NCBI RefSeq assembly: GCF_000429025.1
Contig: NZ_KE386834.1
Location: forward strand, 646,891-710,890
DNA from: Actinospineispora spinosispora DSM 44797
Lineage (GTDB): Bacteria > Actinomycetota > Actinomycetes > Mycobacteriales > Pseudonocardiaceae
Direction: 5' to 3'
Length of the DNA: 64,000 nt
The translations under genes and the position numbers were made by a program. A model generated the notes under the pieces. It was not told the origin of the DNA and did not search any database. It was given only the letters and a program-made list of their open reading frames with translations. This document shows, in pieces, positions 16,714-26,245 of the stretch; position 1 is the stretch's first letter, and every line of letters starts with the position of its first letter.

Positions 16714-17505
16714 TCACTCCGAGGGGGCAAGGCGGGCGGCTGGGGCCGGGGCACCAGACCACCCCAGGTCAGCCGACATCTCGGCGGCGGCCGAGAGCAC
16801 GGTGCGCAGGGCCTCGTCACGGGTGTCCTGATCCGCCACCCGGTGGCGGGGTGCGGCAAGGGTCACCGAGGCGACGACCTCGTCGGTCGAGGAACGGATC
16901 GGTGCGGACACCGACCAGACGTTGAGCTCCAGCTCGGCGTCGCAGATGTCGTAACCTCGGGCGGTCACCAGGGCCAGCCGGCTGATCACCTGATCGATGT
17001 CGGCCGGGGTGTCCGAGGTGAACGGGGTCAGTGGGATGCGCCCGGCGAGGAGGGCGCGAGCCTCGGCGCTGGACCTCCCCGCCAACAGCACCCTCGCCGA
17101 CGCCGCGGCGTGCAGCGGCATCTCCTGGCCGACCCGGACGAAAAGCCGCAACGGATGCTCCGACTGGGCAAGCGCCAGACAGACGACCCGGGTGCCGACC
17201 AGCTCGGCCAGGAACACGGTCTCGCCGCTGGACCGGCTGGCGGCCGCCACCGCTGGGTGTGGGGTGACGAGCGGGGACTCCCTGGCCAGATCGTTACCGG
17301 AGAGCTCACGAGCAACCGGGCCGAGGAAGTATCGCCGGTTGGACGGTGACCGGGTCACGAACCGCTCACTCTCCAGCACCGCCAGGATTCGATGCGTGCT
17401 GGGTACCGGCATGTCGAGACGTGCGGCGATCTCACCCATCGGAAGTCCACGAGCTTCGCCGGTCAGCAGTCGCAGAACGCGGAGCGACCTGATCAGGACC
17501 TGCAT
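16714..17505 (-). CDS. IclR-family transcriptional regulator (paralogue 2)
   Basis: 263 residues; winged HTH around residues 20-45 (MGEIAARLDMPVPSTHRILAVL) and a C-terminal effector domain with VFLAELVGTRVVCLALAQSEHPLRLFVRVGQEMPLH. ATG 17505 has GGGAG eight bases upstream; a GTG six bases before it is an alternative. It lies directly upstream of IclR paralogue 1 on the same strand with 54 bp between them. A related palindrome with one extra central base precedes it at 17535-17553. Two tandem IclR paralogues reading related sites may form a dual-sensor switch for the downstream catabolic genes. Confidence 0.92.
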   Translation of the reverse strand: MQVLIRSLRVLRLLTGEARGLPMGEIAARLDMPVPSTHRILAVLESERFVTRSPSNRRYFLGPVARELSGNDLARESPLVTPHPAVAAASRSSGETVFLAELVGTRVVCLALAQSEHPLRLFVRVGQEMPLHAAASARVLLAGRSSAEARALLAGRIPLTPFTSDTPADIDQVISRLALVTARGYDICDAELELNVWSVSAPIRSSTDEVVASVTLAAPRHRVADQDTRDEALRTVLSAAAEMSADLGWSGAPAPAARLAPSE

Positions 17506-17534
17506 CGTGTTCACTCCCGCCGTTGATCCGCCGG

Positions 17535-17553
17535 GCGGAAGTCTACTTTCCGC
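17535..17553. promoter_or_regulatory. IclR-type palindromic operator, variant copy
   Basis: GCGGAAGTCTACTTTCCGC has 6-bp arms and a 7-nt centre and lies 30 bp upstream of the IclR paralogue 2 ATG. It keeps the GGAA-N-TCT-N-CTTTCC core of the sites at 16687 and 17805 with one inserted base, so it is probably a related but weaker or differently read operator. Confidence 0.6.
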
Positions 17554-17762
17554 TCCCGAGACAGAGCGCGCCCTCGCCGGGTTCCAGGGCGCTTCCATGA
17601 GTGGGCGGACACAGCCAGGTCCGGGCTCGGCTCGAATACAGCGCGGAAAGAGTTCCGCAATACGGACCTCAAGCTCGATTCCTGTTCATGACACGGAAGT
17701 TGGTGTTTTCGTCGCACGCACCTGCCGGGCCTATCTGTCGTCTATGTATCTGTTCAGCGCGC

Positions 17763-17820
17763 TTGACAAAGCGGGTGCTGCTCACCAGCATTTGGCGGAC
17801 AAAGTGGAAAGAGATTTCCA
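17763..17820 (+). promoter_or_regulatory. promoter region and IclR-type operator before the OCD/hydantoinase operon
   Basis: The 377-bp gap 17506-17882 holds this site and no gene. TGGAAAGAGATTTCCA at 17805-17820 is the exact reverse complement of the palindrome at 16687-16702. A TTGACA at 17763-17768 with CAGCAT 17 nt later is a possible promoter, placing the operator downstream of the -10 element, as expected for repression. The operon start codon is at 17883. Confidence 0.6.
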
Positions 17821-17882
17821 CTCTCGATGTCACGGCGTCGTGCGCCGTACGCCGAGAGATTCGGCGTGGTGGAGGGAGCCGT

Positions 17883-18872
17883 GTGCCGCTGATCATCGAT
17901 GACGCGATGGTGGATCGACTGCTGCCGCCGAAGGCCGCCCACTCCTGCGTGAAGCACGCCTTCGAGCTGCTAGCCCGTGGTGATGCCTCGGATCAGGCGA
18001 GGGAGCGCAGCGGGATCGATGACGTCACGGTGAACGTGATGTCGGCGATCGCTCCGACTCTCGACGCCGTCGTGGTCAAGAGCTATCCGGTCGTGCGAAC
18101 GGATGTGTTCCGGGCCAGCGTGATCACGATCCTGCTGCATTCGCACAGCACCGGGACACTGCGCGCGCTGGTCCGGGGCGACCTGCTCGGGCGGCGGAGG
18201 ACAGCGGCTGCCTCGGCTGTCGCGGCCAGGGTGATGGCCCGTCCGGAGAGCTCGACGGTGTGCCTGTTCGGCACGGGTTTCCAGGCTCCGGCGCAGGTTG
18301 ATGCTTTGGTCGAGGTCCTGCCGCAGCTCACCACCGTGCTGGTGGTCGGTCGTGATGCTCGGCGGGCCGAGGTCACGGCCGCTGCGCTGCGTGCGGCACA
18401 CCCACTGCTGAGGGTGGAGTCCGGGACGTGCGCCGAGACCGCGGTGCCCCGCGCTGACGTGGTCGTGACGGCGACATCCGCGGCGACACCGCTCTTCGAC
18501 GGCCGGCTGTTGGCTCCCGGCACGCATGTCACCGCGGTGGGTAGCAACGATGCACGGCGTCGAGAGCTTGACGCCGTGGTCATCGATCGGGCCGCTCACG
18601 TGGTGGTCGACTCACGGGCGGTCGCGGTGAAGGAATGCGGTGACCTGCTGGCCAACGGTTTCGATCCGACCACGGTGACCGAGTTCGCCGAGGTCCAGGC
18701 GGGTCAGGCGGTGGGACGCGCGCGTGCGGAGGACATCACGGTCTTCGAGTCGCACGGAATGGCGTTGCAGGACCTGGTCTGCTCGGTCCATGTGGTCGAC
18801 GCGGCGCGCACGGCAGGGCTCGGTGTCGAGCTGGACTCGAGCTGGGCGGCTGTGCCCGCCGGCACCCGCTGA
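17883..18872 (+). CDS. ornithine cyclodeaminase / mu-crystallin family protein
   Basis: 329 residues with VVVKSYPVVRTDVFRASVITILL (residues about 62-84), the substrate-side region, and a Rossmann NAD site at TVCLFGTGFQAPAQVDAL. The family includes ornithine cyclodeaminase, alanine dehydrogenase, ketimine reductases and tauropine-type enzymes; the exact activity is not predictable, but an NAD(P)-linked amino- or imino-acid reaction is likely. GTG 17883 has GGAGGG six bases upstream. It is the first gene of an operon with the amidohydrolase, MmgE/PrpD and MFS genes. Confidence 0.88.
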   Translation: MPLIIDDAMVDRLLPPKAAHSCVKHAFELLARGDASDQARERSGIDDVTVNVMSAIAPTLDAVVVKSYPVVRTDVFRASVITILLHSHSTGTLRALVRGDLLGRRRTAAASAVAARVMARPESSTVCLFGTGFQAPAQVDALVEVLPQLTTVLVVGRDARRAEVTAAALRAAHPLLRVESGTCAETAVPRADVVVTATSAATPLFDGRLLAPGTHVTAVGSNDARRRELDAVVIDRAAHVVVDSRAVAVKECGDLLANGFDPTTVTEFAEVQAGQAVGRARAEDITVFESHGMALQDLVCSVHVVDAARTAGLGVELDSSWAAVPAGTR

Positions 18873-18917
18873 CCCCGAACTTTTCCTGAGAGTGGACGGA
18901 CGTCCGAGGAGGACCTG

Positions 18918-20324
18918 ATGAGACTGCACATCACCAACGGGAACCTGATCACCCCGGATGGTCCGCTGCGCGCCGATCTGTTGTGCGACGACGGGGTCAT
19001 CTCCGGTGTGTTGGACGCCGGGACCCGAGTGGACTGCGACGAGCGCTACGACGCGGCGGGCAAGCTCGTGCTCCCCGGTTTCATCGACCCGCACGTGCAC
19101 TCGCGCGACCCGGGCAACAACCACAAGGAGGACTTCGACCACTCGACGCGCGGGGCACTGGTGGGCGGCGTGACGACCGTGCTGGAGATGCCGAACGCGA
19201 TACCGCCGGTGGAGACACTGGAGGTCTTCGAGCAGCGCCGTGCCTACCACGAGAAGTCGGCCTGGACCGACTTCGGGTTGTGGGGCCTTGCCCTCGGCGA
19301 GTCGAACCTGGACCAGATCGGACCCATGTTCGCCGCCGGCGCGGTCGGGGTGAAGCTGTTCTGGGGCTACGCGTTGCACAAGGAGACCCGGTCGCTGATC
19401 TACAACCTGGATGACGAGCCGCCGGAGAATCTGCTGATGCCACCGCCGAACGGGCAGGTGCTGCGACTGTTCGCCGAGGTGGCGCGGCACGGCGGCTTGC
19501 TGGCCGCGCACTGCGAGGACAAGGACGTGCTCGCCACCAGCCAGGAACAGCTCGGCCATCCGATCGAGAGCTACGAGGATCTGCTGGCCGCCCGGCCCGC
19601 GACCGCGGAGGCAACGACGATCGCGATCGCCACCGAGTTCGCGAAAGCGACGGGATGTCGGTTCCACGTGGTCCACATGGCCTCTGAGGCAGGCCTGGAA
19701 GCGGTGCGTTCGGCCCAGCGGCGGGGTGTGCCGGTGAGCGCGGAGACCTGCCCGCAGTACCTGACCTTGACCGATCAGGACTATCCCCGGGTCGGGCCGG
19801 TGATGAAGGTGTATCCGCCGGTGCGCGAGCAGCGCGACCAGGATGCGCTGTGGAACGGGCTGAACGAGGGCAGCATCGTGTCCACCGGTTCGGACCACGC
19901 CCCGCACACGGTCGAGGAGAAGAACCGGGGCTTCGCCACCCAGCCGGCGGGTGGTGTGGGGTGTGAGACGTTCGGTCCCCTGCTGATCGATGCCATGTTG
20001 CGCGGCAGGACCACGGCGGAACGCCTTGCGCAGGTCGCCGCGACCGAGACGGCGAAGCTCTACGGCCTGTACCCGCGCAAGGGAGTCATCCGGCCCGGCA
20101 GCGACGCCGACCTGGTGATCGTCGACCCCGAGGCGAGCCGGACGGTGCGCAACGAGGAACTGGTCGCCAAGCAACCCGTCAGCCCGTGGCACGGTGTCGA
20201 GCTGCGCGGGGCCCCGGTGGCGACCGTGCTGTGCGGCGAGGTCGTCGTGCGCGACCGGGAAGTCGTCGCACCCCGCCGTGGCCGGTTCGTCCGGGCCGAG
20301 CACGCCGCCGCCTCGGTCGGCTGA
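18918..20324 (+). CDS. cyclic amidohydrolase (dihydropyrimidinase / hydantoinase / allantoinase type)
   Basis: This 468-residue metal-dependent amidohydrolase shows DPHVHSRDPG (around residues 59-68, first metal ligands), GVKLFWGY with the Lys that is carboxylated to bridge two zinc ions, AAHCED, HVVHMASEAG and TGSDHAPH with the catalytic Asp. These are the dihydroorotase/allantoinase/hydantoinase class signatures. Likely it opens a cyclic ureide or imide. The ATG follows GAGGACCTG. Its TGA overlaps the ATG of the next gene (ATGA at 20324). The M20 carbamoylase-type gene nearby would be the logical next step. Confidence 0.9.
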   Translation: MRLHITNGNLITPDGPLRADLLCDDGVISGVLDAGTRVDCDERYDAAGKLVLPGFIDPHVHSRDPGNNHKEDFDHSTRGALVGGVTTVLEMPNAIPPVETLEVFEQRRAYHEKSAWTDFGLWGLALGESNLDQIGPMFAAGAVGVKLFWGYALHKETRSLIYNLDDEPPENLLMPPPNGQVLRLFAEVARHGGLLAAHCEDKDVLATSQEQLGHPIESYEDLLAARPATAEATTIAIATEFAKATGCRFHVVHMASEAGLEAVRSAQRRGVPVSAETCPQYLTLTDQDYPRVGPVMKVYPPVREQRDQDALWNGLNEGSIVSTGSDHAPHTVEEKNRGFATQPAGGVGCETFGPLLIDAMLRGRTTAERLAQVAATETAKLYGLYPRKGVIRPGSDADLVIVDPEASRTVRNEELVAKQPVSPWHGVELRGAPVATVLCGEVVVRDREVVAPRRGRFVRAEHAAASVG

Positions 20325-21682
20325 TGGACGCCGGCGAACCGGCCGCCTCGGTGACCCAGCTGATCGAGCGGTCCGCCACTCTCTACGCGGCCGACTTCGA
20401 CGAACCGGTCCGCCGGCACGCGATCCACGTGCTCGCGGACACCGTGGCGGTCAGCTTCGCGGGCGGTCGTACCGAGGAGATGGTGCGACTGCGCGAACCC
20501 GATCCGATGTTCGAGTCGCCACCGCTGTCCGGCAGGGCGACGGTCCTCGCGGCGGGCGCCGCGCCAGCCTCGGCCGAGGAAGCGGCCTTCCTGAACGCCA
20601 CCGCCGGCTCGTTCCTCGAGATCGACGAGGGTGTCCGACCGACCGGTCACCCGGGCATGCACATCGTGCCGGCCGCGCTCGCGGCAGCCGAGGTCAGCCA
20701 TCGTTCCGGTGCACAGCTGCTCGGCGCGGTCATCGCGGGGTACGAGGTCGCCGCCCGCTTGTTCGCGGCGTTCCGGCTCATCCCACCGACCCATCCGCAC
20801 GGTCACCTCGCCGGGGTGGGCGCGGCCGTCGCGGTGGCGTTGCTCCTCGACGAAGACCCGGTGGCGGTGGCCCGGATCGCCGCGACCACGCCGACGGTCC
20901 CGGTGTGGGACGCATGCTATGAGGGCGCGACCGCGCGGAACACCGCGACCGGGCTGGCCGCCCGCAACGCGCTGGGTGCGGTCCGACTGCACCGAGCTGG
21001 CTTTCGTGGCTCAGCGAGCTCGGTCGACGCGCTGTTCGCGGCGTTGCTCGGCACGCCGGGGGATATCGGTGCCTTGACCGGGACGATCGACCCGGCGGAA
21101 CCGAGGATCCTGCGCAATTACTTCAAGCGCCACAGTGCCTGCGCACTGAACCACGCGGCTCTCGATGCGGTCCTGCTCCTGCCGCCGCTGCCCGTGCGGA
21201 GTATCTCGGCCGTCGAGGTGCAGACCGTGGCGAACAACCAGAAGCTGGGCAGACAACCCGCGCCGAACGACCTGTCCACCCGGTTCTCGCTGCCCTACGC
21301 GGTGGCGGCCGCGCTGACCGCCAGGGCGTCAGGGCTGGATCGGGCCGGGGTCCTCGCGTTCGACCTGGACACGTTCGACTACCGGCCCGAGGTCGCGCGC
21401 CTGGCCGAGCGGGTGAGCGTGACCGTGGACCCGGAACTCGAACGGGAATGGCCGGAGCACTCGCCGGCCAGGGTCGTCGTGCACACCGGTCGCCGCTGGG
21501 AGGCCTGCGTCCGCGACCCGCACGGACATTTCCACGATCCGTTGACCGCCGGCGAGCTCCGGGACAAGTTCCTCGCTCTGACCGGAGAGCGCGGCGGAGA
21601 GCTCTGGGACCGGCTGGCAACGGTCCATCACACACCCGACGTGGCGACGCTCCTGTCGCCGATACGACACATCGACAGCTGA
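20324..21682 (+). CDS. MmgE/PrpD family protein
   Basis: 452 residues with the two-domain MmgE/PrpD pattern: VLADTVAVSFAGG, ATAGSFLEIDEGVRPTGHPGMHIVPAALAAAE (residues about 90-120) and FKRHSACALNHAALDAVL. The family includes 2-methylcitrate dehydratase and cis-aconitate decarboxylase, and many members sit in catabolic operons with undefined hydratase, isomerase or decarboxylase roles. It is translationally coupled to the amidohydrolase. The presence of a TcuA-like flavoprotein at 24.7-26.2 kb hints at polycarboxylate-like intermediates. Confidence 0.9.
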   Translation: MDAGEPAASVTQLIERSATLYAADFDEPVRRHAIHVLADTVAVSFAGGRTEEMVRLREPDPMFESPPLSGRATVLAAGAAPASAEEAAFLNATAGSFLEIDEGVRPTGHPGMHIVPAALAAAEVSHRSGAQLLGAVIAGYEVAARLFAAFRLIPPTHPHGHLAGVGAAVAVALLLDEDPVAVARIAATTPTVPVWDACYEGATARNTATGLAARNALGAVRLHRAGFRGSASSVDALFAALLGTPGDIGALTGTIDPAEPRILRNYFKRHSACALNHAALDAVLLLPPLPVRSISAVEVQTVANNQKLGRQPAPNDLSTRFSLPYAVAAALTARASGLDRAGVLAFDLDTFDYRPEVARLAERVSVTVDPELEREWPEHSPARVVVHTGRRWEACVRDPHGHFHDPLTAGELRDKFLALTGERGGELWDRLATVHHTPDVATLLSPIRHIDS

Positions 21683-21705
21683 GCAACGAAGCGGAAGCGG
21701 TAGTC

Positions 21706-23013
21706 ATGGTCAACGACGACAGAGCGCAGGAGCGGACGGACGGCCACGAGGTCGCCAACGAGGCGGCGGACCCCGGGCAGGTCACGTCGTACGGCCGCAG
21801 GGCGGTCTTCGCCGCCACCCTCGGTTACGCGATGGACGGCTTCGACATGCTGATCCTGGGGTTCGCGTTGCCCGCGATCATCCTGGGTCTCGGCCTCACT
21901 CAGACCGAGGCCGGCTCGTTGGCCACGATCACCGTGGTCGGAGCGGTGCTCGGTGGGATCGTCTTCGGTTGGATCGCGGACCGCTATGGCCGGGTCCGGG
22001 TGATGACCTACACGATCGTCCTGTTCGCGGTGTTCACCGGGCTGACCGCGTTCGCGCAGGGCTACCTGGAGATGGCGGTGTTCCGGTTCATCGCCGGCGC
22101 CGGCATCGGCGGGGAGTTCGGCATCGGCATGGCGCTGGCGGCCGAGGCGTTCCCGGTACTCAAACGGGCGAGGGCGACATCATGGGTCGGAATGGGCTTC
22201 CAGCTCGGAGTGCTGCTCGCCGCGTTCATCTCAGCTCCGGTGATCAGCCTGTGGGGGTGGCGCGGATTGTTCGTCGTCGGGGTGTTCCCCGCCGTCGTCG
22301 CGGTCGTCCTGCGGTCCAAGCTGCACGAGCCGGACGCTTTCGTCCGTCACCAGGCCGCCGTGGCGGCTTCCGGTGAGAAGCGGGTGAATCCGTACACGCT
22401 GCTGGTCGCCGATCGTGCAACCACCCGGACCAGCGTGGGCATCGTGATCATCTGTTCGATCCAGAACTTCGGCTACTACGGGATCATCACCTGGATGCCG
22501 ACGTACCTGTCGCAGCAGATCGGGCTCAGCGTCACCAAGTCGTCGGCCTGGACGGGTATCACGGTCGCCGGGATGATCATCGGAGTCATGGTGTTCGGCT
22601 ACCTCGCCGACCGGATCGGGCGCCGCAAGATCTTCTGGCTGTTCCAGGCGGGAGCCTGCCTCTCGGTGTACGGGTACAGCCAGCTAACCTCACCGGTGGC
22701 GCTGCTCGCCGGCGGAGCCGTGATGGGGCTGTTCGCCAACGGCATGCTCGGGGGCTACGGCGCGGTGATCGCGGACAACTACCCGACCGCGGCGCGTGCC
22801 ACCGCGCAGAACGTGCTGTTCGGCATCGGACGAGGAGTCGGCGGTCTGGCGCCGCTGTTGGTCGCGTTGGTCGCCGGCTCGTTGGGTTTCGCCACGGCGC
22901 TGGGCCTGCTCGCCCTGATCTACCTGGTCGACATGGTCGCCATGCTCTTGATCCCGGACCGCGAGCCGGGTCAGCTCGACGACGTCATCCAGACCTCCGG
23001 CACCACACACTGA
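21706..23013 (+). CDS. MFS transporter, AAHS-like organic-acid importer
   Basis: This 435-residue, 12-segment MFS protein has GYAMDGFDMLILGFALPAI in helix 1 (the D-G-F-D motif of aromatic/organic acid:H+ symporters) and FGWIADRYGRVRVM as motif A. ATG 21706 is 23 bp after the MmgE/PrpD stop. It is probably the uptake system for the compound attacked by the amidohydrolase operon. A candidate terminator stem follows at 23034-23051. Confidence 0.9.
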   Translation: MVNDDRAQERTDGHEVANEAADPGQVTSYGRRAVFAATLGYAMDGFDMLILGFALPAIILGLGLTQTEAGSLATITVVGAVLGGIVFGWIADRYGRVRVMTYTIVLFAVFTGLTAFAQGYLEMAVFRFIAGAGIGGEFGIGMALAAEAFPVLKRARATSWVGMGFQLGVLLAAFISAPVISLWGWRGLFVVGVFPAVVAVVLRSKLHEPDAFVRHQAAVAASGEKRVNPYTLLVADRATTRTSVGIVIICSIQNFGYYGIITWMPTYLSQQIGLSVTKSSAWTGITVAGMIIGVMVFGYLADRIGRRKIFWLFQAGACLSVYGYSQLTSPVALLAGGAVMGLFANGMLGGYGAVIADNYPTAARATAQNVLFGIGRGVGGLAPLLVALVAGSLGFATALGLLALIYLVDMVAMLLIPDREPGQLDDVIQTSGTTH

Positions 23014-23033
23014 CCTGAGAGGTGGTCGTATCG

Positions 23034-23051
23034 GCGCCCGGAGCCGGGTGC
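23034..23051 (+). terminator. candidate terminator stem after the MFS gene
   Basis: GCGCCCGG-AG-CCGGGTGC forms an 8-bp GC-rich stem with one G-U pair and a very small loop, 21 bp after the MFS stop. No T-run follows. The remaining part of the 314-bp convergent gap 23014-23327 shows no recognisable gene. Confidence 0.4.
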
Positions 23052-23327
23052 GAGACTCGCTCCGTTGGCCACTGTGTGGAGCAACCGCAGGCTGGGCGTG
23101 CTGCGCAAGCTGGTCACGCTGCGCGGCGGTGAGACCGTCGCGATCGCGGCGATAACTCGACTCCGCTGCTCTGCGTGCGATCGCGACCCTACCGACCACC
23201 ACCCGCCGAGGGGAACCAGAGCGCCGCGCTCGTCGAGCAGGTGTGAGGGCCGATGCCGCCCCTAGGCGTTCTGTGAAGCGATGCTGACGTAACTCGGTGA
23301 ACGGGTCCCCGGGTGAGCTCCGCGGGG

Positions 23328-24632
23328 TCACCCGGTCTGGAGGCCGGTGTCCAGGGACAGCAGCGTCGCCGCGAGTACCTCGATACCGGACGTGATGTCC
23401 TCGGCGGTGCTGAGCTCATCGGGGGAGTGGCTGACGCCGTGATTGAGACTGGGCACGAAGAGCATTCCCACCGGGCACACCCGACTGATCATCTGGCTGT
23501 CGTGGCTCGCGCCGCTCGGCAGAATCCGGTAACGACGGTCGAGCTGGTCGCACGCGGCCGCCATCGCGTCGCGTACCAGCTGGGGCAGCGCCACCGGGGA
23601 GGCGTCGGCCAGCATGTCGGAACGGAAGCCCACCCCGCGACGGTCCGCGACAGTCCTGGCGCGCGCGAGTACCTCGTCCGCCGTCGCGCGCTGACGCGCG
23701 GGATCGACATCCCGGACATCGACGTACAGACGACAGTCGCCGGGGATCGTCGTGATGGAGTTGGGCTCGACGTCGAGCCGGCCCACCGTGACACGGGTGC
23801 CGTCGTGTTCGTCGTCGCTCGCGAGCTCCTCCGCGATCAGCACGATCTCTGCCGCGGCGGTCAACGCGTCGATGCGCAGCTCCATCGGGGTGCCGCCACT
23901 GTGCGCCGCCCTGCCGTGCAGATCGACCCTGAACCGCGTGCTGCCGGAGATCACGTCCACGACACCGAGGCCGGTGCCGCTGCTGTCCAGCACGCTGCCC
24001 TGCTCGATGTGCAGCTCGACGAACGCCGCCCACTCGGCGCGCATCCAGGTGGCCTCGTCCACCCGGTCCGGGTCGATGCCGCTGCCGCGCATGGCTTCGC
24101 GCAGGGTGGTTCCCTCGGCATCGGTGAACCGGTCGAGGTCGGCGGCGGTGGTCAGTCCGGCCGCGATCCGGCTACCGGTGCACGCTTGTCCGAACCGGGC
24201 GCCCTCCTCCGCCGCGAACACCACGAAGCGCAAGGGGTGTCGATGTGTCACCGCGTTCTCGGTGAACAGACGTGCCACCTCCATCGCCGCGACCACCCCG
24301 GCGACGCCGTCGAACGTCCCGGCGTTGGGGACGCTGTCCAGGTGCGAGCCGGTGCCGATCGCGGGCAGACCCGCCACGGTGCCCTGCCGCTCGGCGATCG
24401 TGTTGCCCGCCGCGTCGGTCCACACCCGCAGGCCCGCCGCCCGCATCCGCTCGGTGAACACGTCGTGTGCCCGCCGCTCCAGCGGGGTGTAGGCGAGTCG
24501 AGTGACACCGGGTCCCGACCTGGGTTCGGACAATGCGGCGAACTCGTCGATGAGCGCGGTGACGGTGGCGGGTGTGGCGGTGACAGTCGTCCCCGAGGCA
24601 GCGGTTCTTTTCATCACATGAAATTGTTCCAT
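23328..24632 (-). CDS. M20-family amidase (N-carbamoyl-L-amino-acid hydrolase / allantoate amidohydrolase type)
   Basis: 434 residues with the dinuclear zinc site of hydantoinase/carbamoylase-family M20 peptidases: GSHLDSVPNAGTFDG, FAAEEGARFG, VELHIEQG and SLNHGVSHSP, plus SGASHDSQMI. The enzyme would cleave an N-carbamoyl or ureido group, releasing ammonia and CO2 or an amino acid, and would follow naturally after the cyclic amidohydrolase at 18.9 kb. ATG 24632 was kept; an in-frame ATG at 24614 is possible. It lies 58 bp downstream of the flavoprotein gene on the same strand. Confidence 0.9.
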   Translation of the reverse strand: MEQFHVMKRTAASGTTVTATPATVTALIDEFAALSEPRSGPGVTRLAYTPLERRAHDVFTERMRAAGLRVWTDAAGNTIAERQGTVAGLPAIGTGSHLDSVPNAGTFDGVAGVVAAMEVARLFTENAVTHRHPLRFVVFAAEEGARFGQACTGSRIAAGLTTAADLDRFTDAEGTTLREAMRGSGIDPDRVDEATWMRAEWAAFVELHIEQGSVLDSSGTGLGVVDVISGSTRFRVDLHGRAAHSGGTPMELRIDALTAAAEIVLIAEELASDDEHDGTRVTVGRLDVEPNSITTIPGDCRLYVDVRDVDPARQRATADEVLARARTVADRRGVGFRSDMLADASPVALPQLVRDAMAAACDQLDRRYRILPSGASHDSQMISRVCPVGMLFVPSLNHGVSHSPDELSTAEDITSGIEVLAATLLSLDTGLQTG

Positions 24633-24690
24633 CCGTCAGACGAAAATAGAAGAGGAAGTCGCGGTGCGATCGAGTCTCGAGCTCGATCCA

Positions 24691-26211
24691 TCACCTCGCT
24701 CGGTCCTCGGCGGCCGCGCGGCCGGCCCTGCGGCCGAAGACGGCACCCGCGGTCAGCCCACTGCCGCCGGGGTAGTTACCGGAGAACAGTCCACCGACCA
24801 GCTCGCCCGCCGCGTACAGCCCCGACAGTGGCTGACCGGATTCGTCCAGCACCTGGGCCCGTTCGTCGACGTGCAGGCCGCCGAACGTGAACGTGACGCC
24901 GCAGGACACCGCGAAGCCGTAGAACGGCGGTGCGTCCAACGCCTGGGCCCAGTGCGACTTCGGCGGCCGGACCCTGGCCGCTCGTCCGTCCTTCACCGCG
25001 GGGTCGAACGGCACGTCGACGATCGAGGCGTTGAATTCCCGAACGGTCGTGGCGAGCCCGTCGGCGTCGATGCCCAGCTTGTCCGCGAGTGTCGCCAGGT
25101 CGTCCGCCTCGGCGCTGGTGATCGGCTTGCTGTCGTACTCCTCGGTGCGTAGCAACGGGCGGGTCTTGGCATCGAAGAGCTGGAAGGCCCGGCCGTCGGG
25201 CTGGGTCAGGATCTCCCGGCCGTACTTGGCGTAGGTGTAGTTGCGGAAGTCGGCGCCCTCGTCGACGAAACGCTCGCCGAGGTTGTTCACTACGATGCCG
25301 ATCGGATAGCTCTGCCGGGTCAGCTGGTTGGTGAGCTGCCGGTCGCCGCCCTGGGGCGGGGCCCCGCTGTCCCACGCCACGCTGTGGCAGGAGGACCAGT
25401 CGCCGTGTCGGGCGGCACCCGCGTCCAGCGCCATGTCGAGCACCTCGCCGGTGTTGAGCGGGTTGCCTCTGACCAGCGCCCGTTCCCAGCCCGGGCCGAG
25501 GTGGGCCGCGCGTCGGGCCGGGTCGGCCTCGAAACCGCCGGCGGCCAGCACGACCGAACGAGCCCGCACGGACCGTTCCTCGCCGTCGCTCTCCCGCCAG
25601 CGAACCGTGGGAGTTTCACCGAGCTCGAGGCCGGTGACCCCTGCCCCGTATCGAATGGCGATCCCGGTGCGCGCGGCCGCCGCGGTGTGCTGAGCGATCA
25701 GTCCTTTGCCGCCGTCCACCGTCCCGATGGCAAGACCTCCGGAGAAGACCCAGCGCTCGTCGTTGACATAGGACTGCCGCTCGTACATCAGGCGCCAACG
25801 GATCCCGCGCCCGGCCAGCCAGGATGCAAGGTCCGCGCTGTCCTCGACCAGGATGTCGGTCATCGCGGGGTCGCAGCGACCGTCGGTGAGCCGGCGCATG
25901 TCGGAGGTGAACTCCGCGCGGGTGTAGGGCGCCAGATCGGTGCGATCCCACCTGTCCTGGGTGATGTCATCGTCGATGAGCCCGCGTAGCGCGTCGTCGG
26001 GGCCGTTGTGCACCAGGCGGAACGCACCGGCCGTGTAGAAGGAGTTCCCCCCGGCCTCGTCCGCCGTGGCTTTCTCCAGCAGCAGCACGGTCGCGCCTGA
26101 CTCGTGCGCGGCGTGCGCCGCGCAGAATCCGGCGTTCCCGCCACCCACGACCACGACGTCAACCGTGTTCGGCGCCCGGTCGCCGGACGACTCCGCTCCT
26201 GCAGCGTTCAT
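24691..26211 (-). CDS. FAD-dependent dehydrogenase of the fumarate reductase / tricarballylate dehydrogenase (TcuA) type
   Basis: 506 residues: N-terminal GGGNAGFCAAHAAHESGATVLLLEK (around residues 18-42) is the FAD-binding dinucleotide fold, NSFYTAGAFR corresponds to the substrate-proximal loop, and the C-terminal TFTFGGLHVDERAQVLD...GLYAAGELVGGLFSGNYPGGSGL is a flavoprotein subunit signature. The sequence most resembles tricarballylate dehydrogenase TcuA and 3-oxosteroid-dehydrogenase-like proteins. It likely oxidises or reduces a C=C bond in a carboxylic acid. ATG 26211 has GGGTGG upstream. It belongs with the M20 hydrolase downstream and the GntR regulator upstream. Confidence 0.87.
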   Translation of the reverse strand: MNAAGAESSGDRAPNTVDVVVVGGGNAGFCAAHAAHESGATVLLLEKATADEAGGNSFYTAGAFRLVHNGPDDALRGLIDDDITQDRWDRTDLAPYTRAEFTSDMRRLTDGRCDPAMTDILVEDSADLASWLAGRGIRWRLMYERQSYVNDERWVFSGGLAIGTVDGGKGLIAQHTAAAARTGIAIRYGAGVTGLELGETPTVRWRESDGEERSVRARSVVLAAGGFEADPARRAAHLGPGWERALVRGNPLNTGEVLDMALDAGAARHGDWSSCHSVAWDSGAPPQGGDRQLTNQLTRQSYPIGIVVNNLGERFVDEGADFRNYTYAKYGREILTQPDGRAFQLFDAKTRPLLRTEEYDSKPITSAEADDLATLADKLGIDADGLATTVREFNASIVDVPFDPAVKDGRAARVRPPKSHWAQALDAPPFYGFAVSCGVTFTFGGLHVDERAQVLDESGQPLSGLYAAGELVGGLFSGNYPGGSGLTAGAVFGRRAGRAAAEDRAR

Positions 26212-26245
26212 GATCGCCACCCGTCTCTCGTCGATCAGCTCGACG

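Noticed and set aside
18612..20303. A 563-codon open frame on the minus strand
   Set aside because: It lies antisense to the amidohydrolase gene, whose metal motifs are intact. Long antisense frames are expected in GC-rich DNA.
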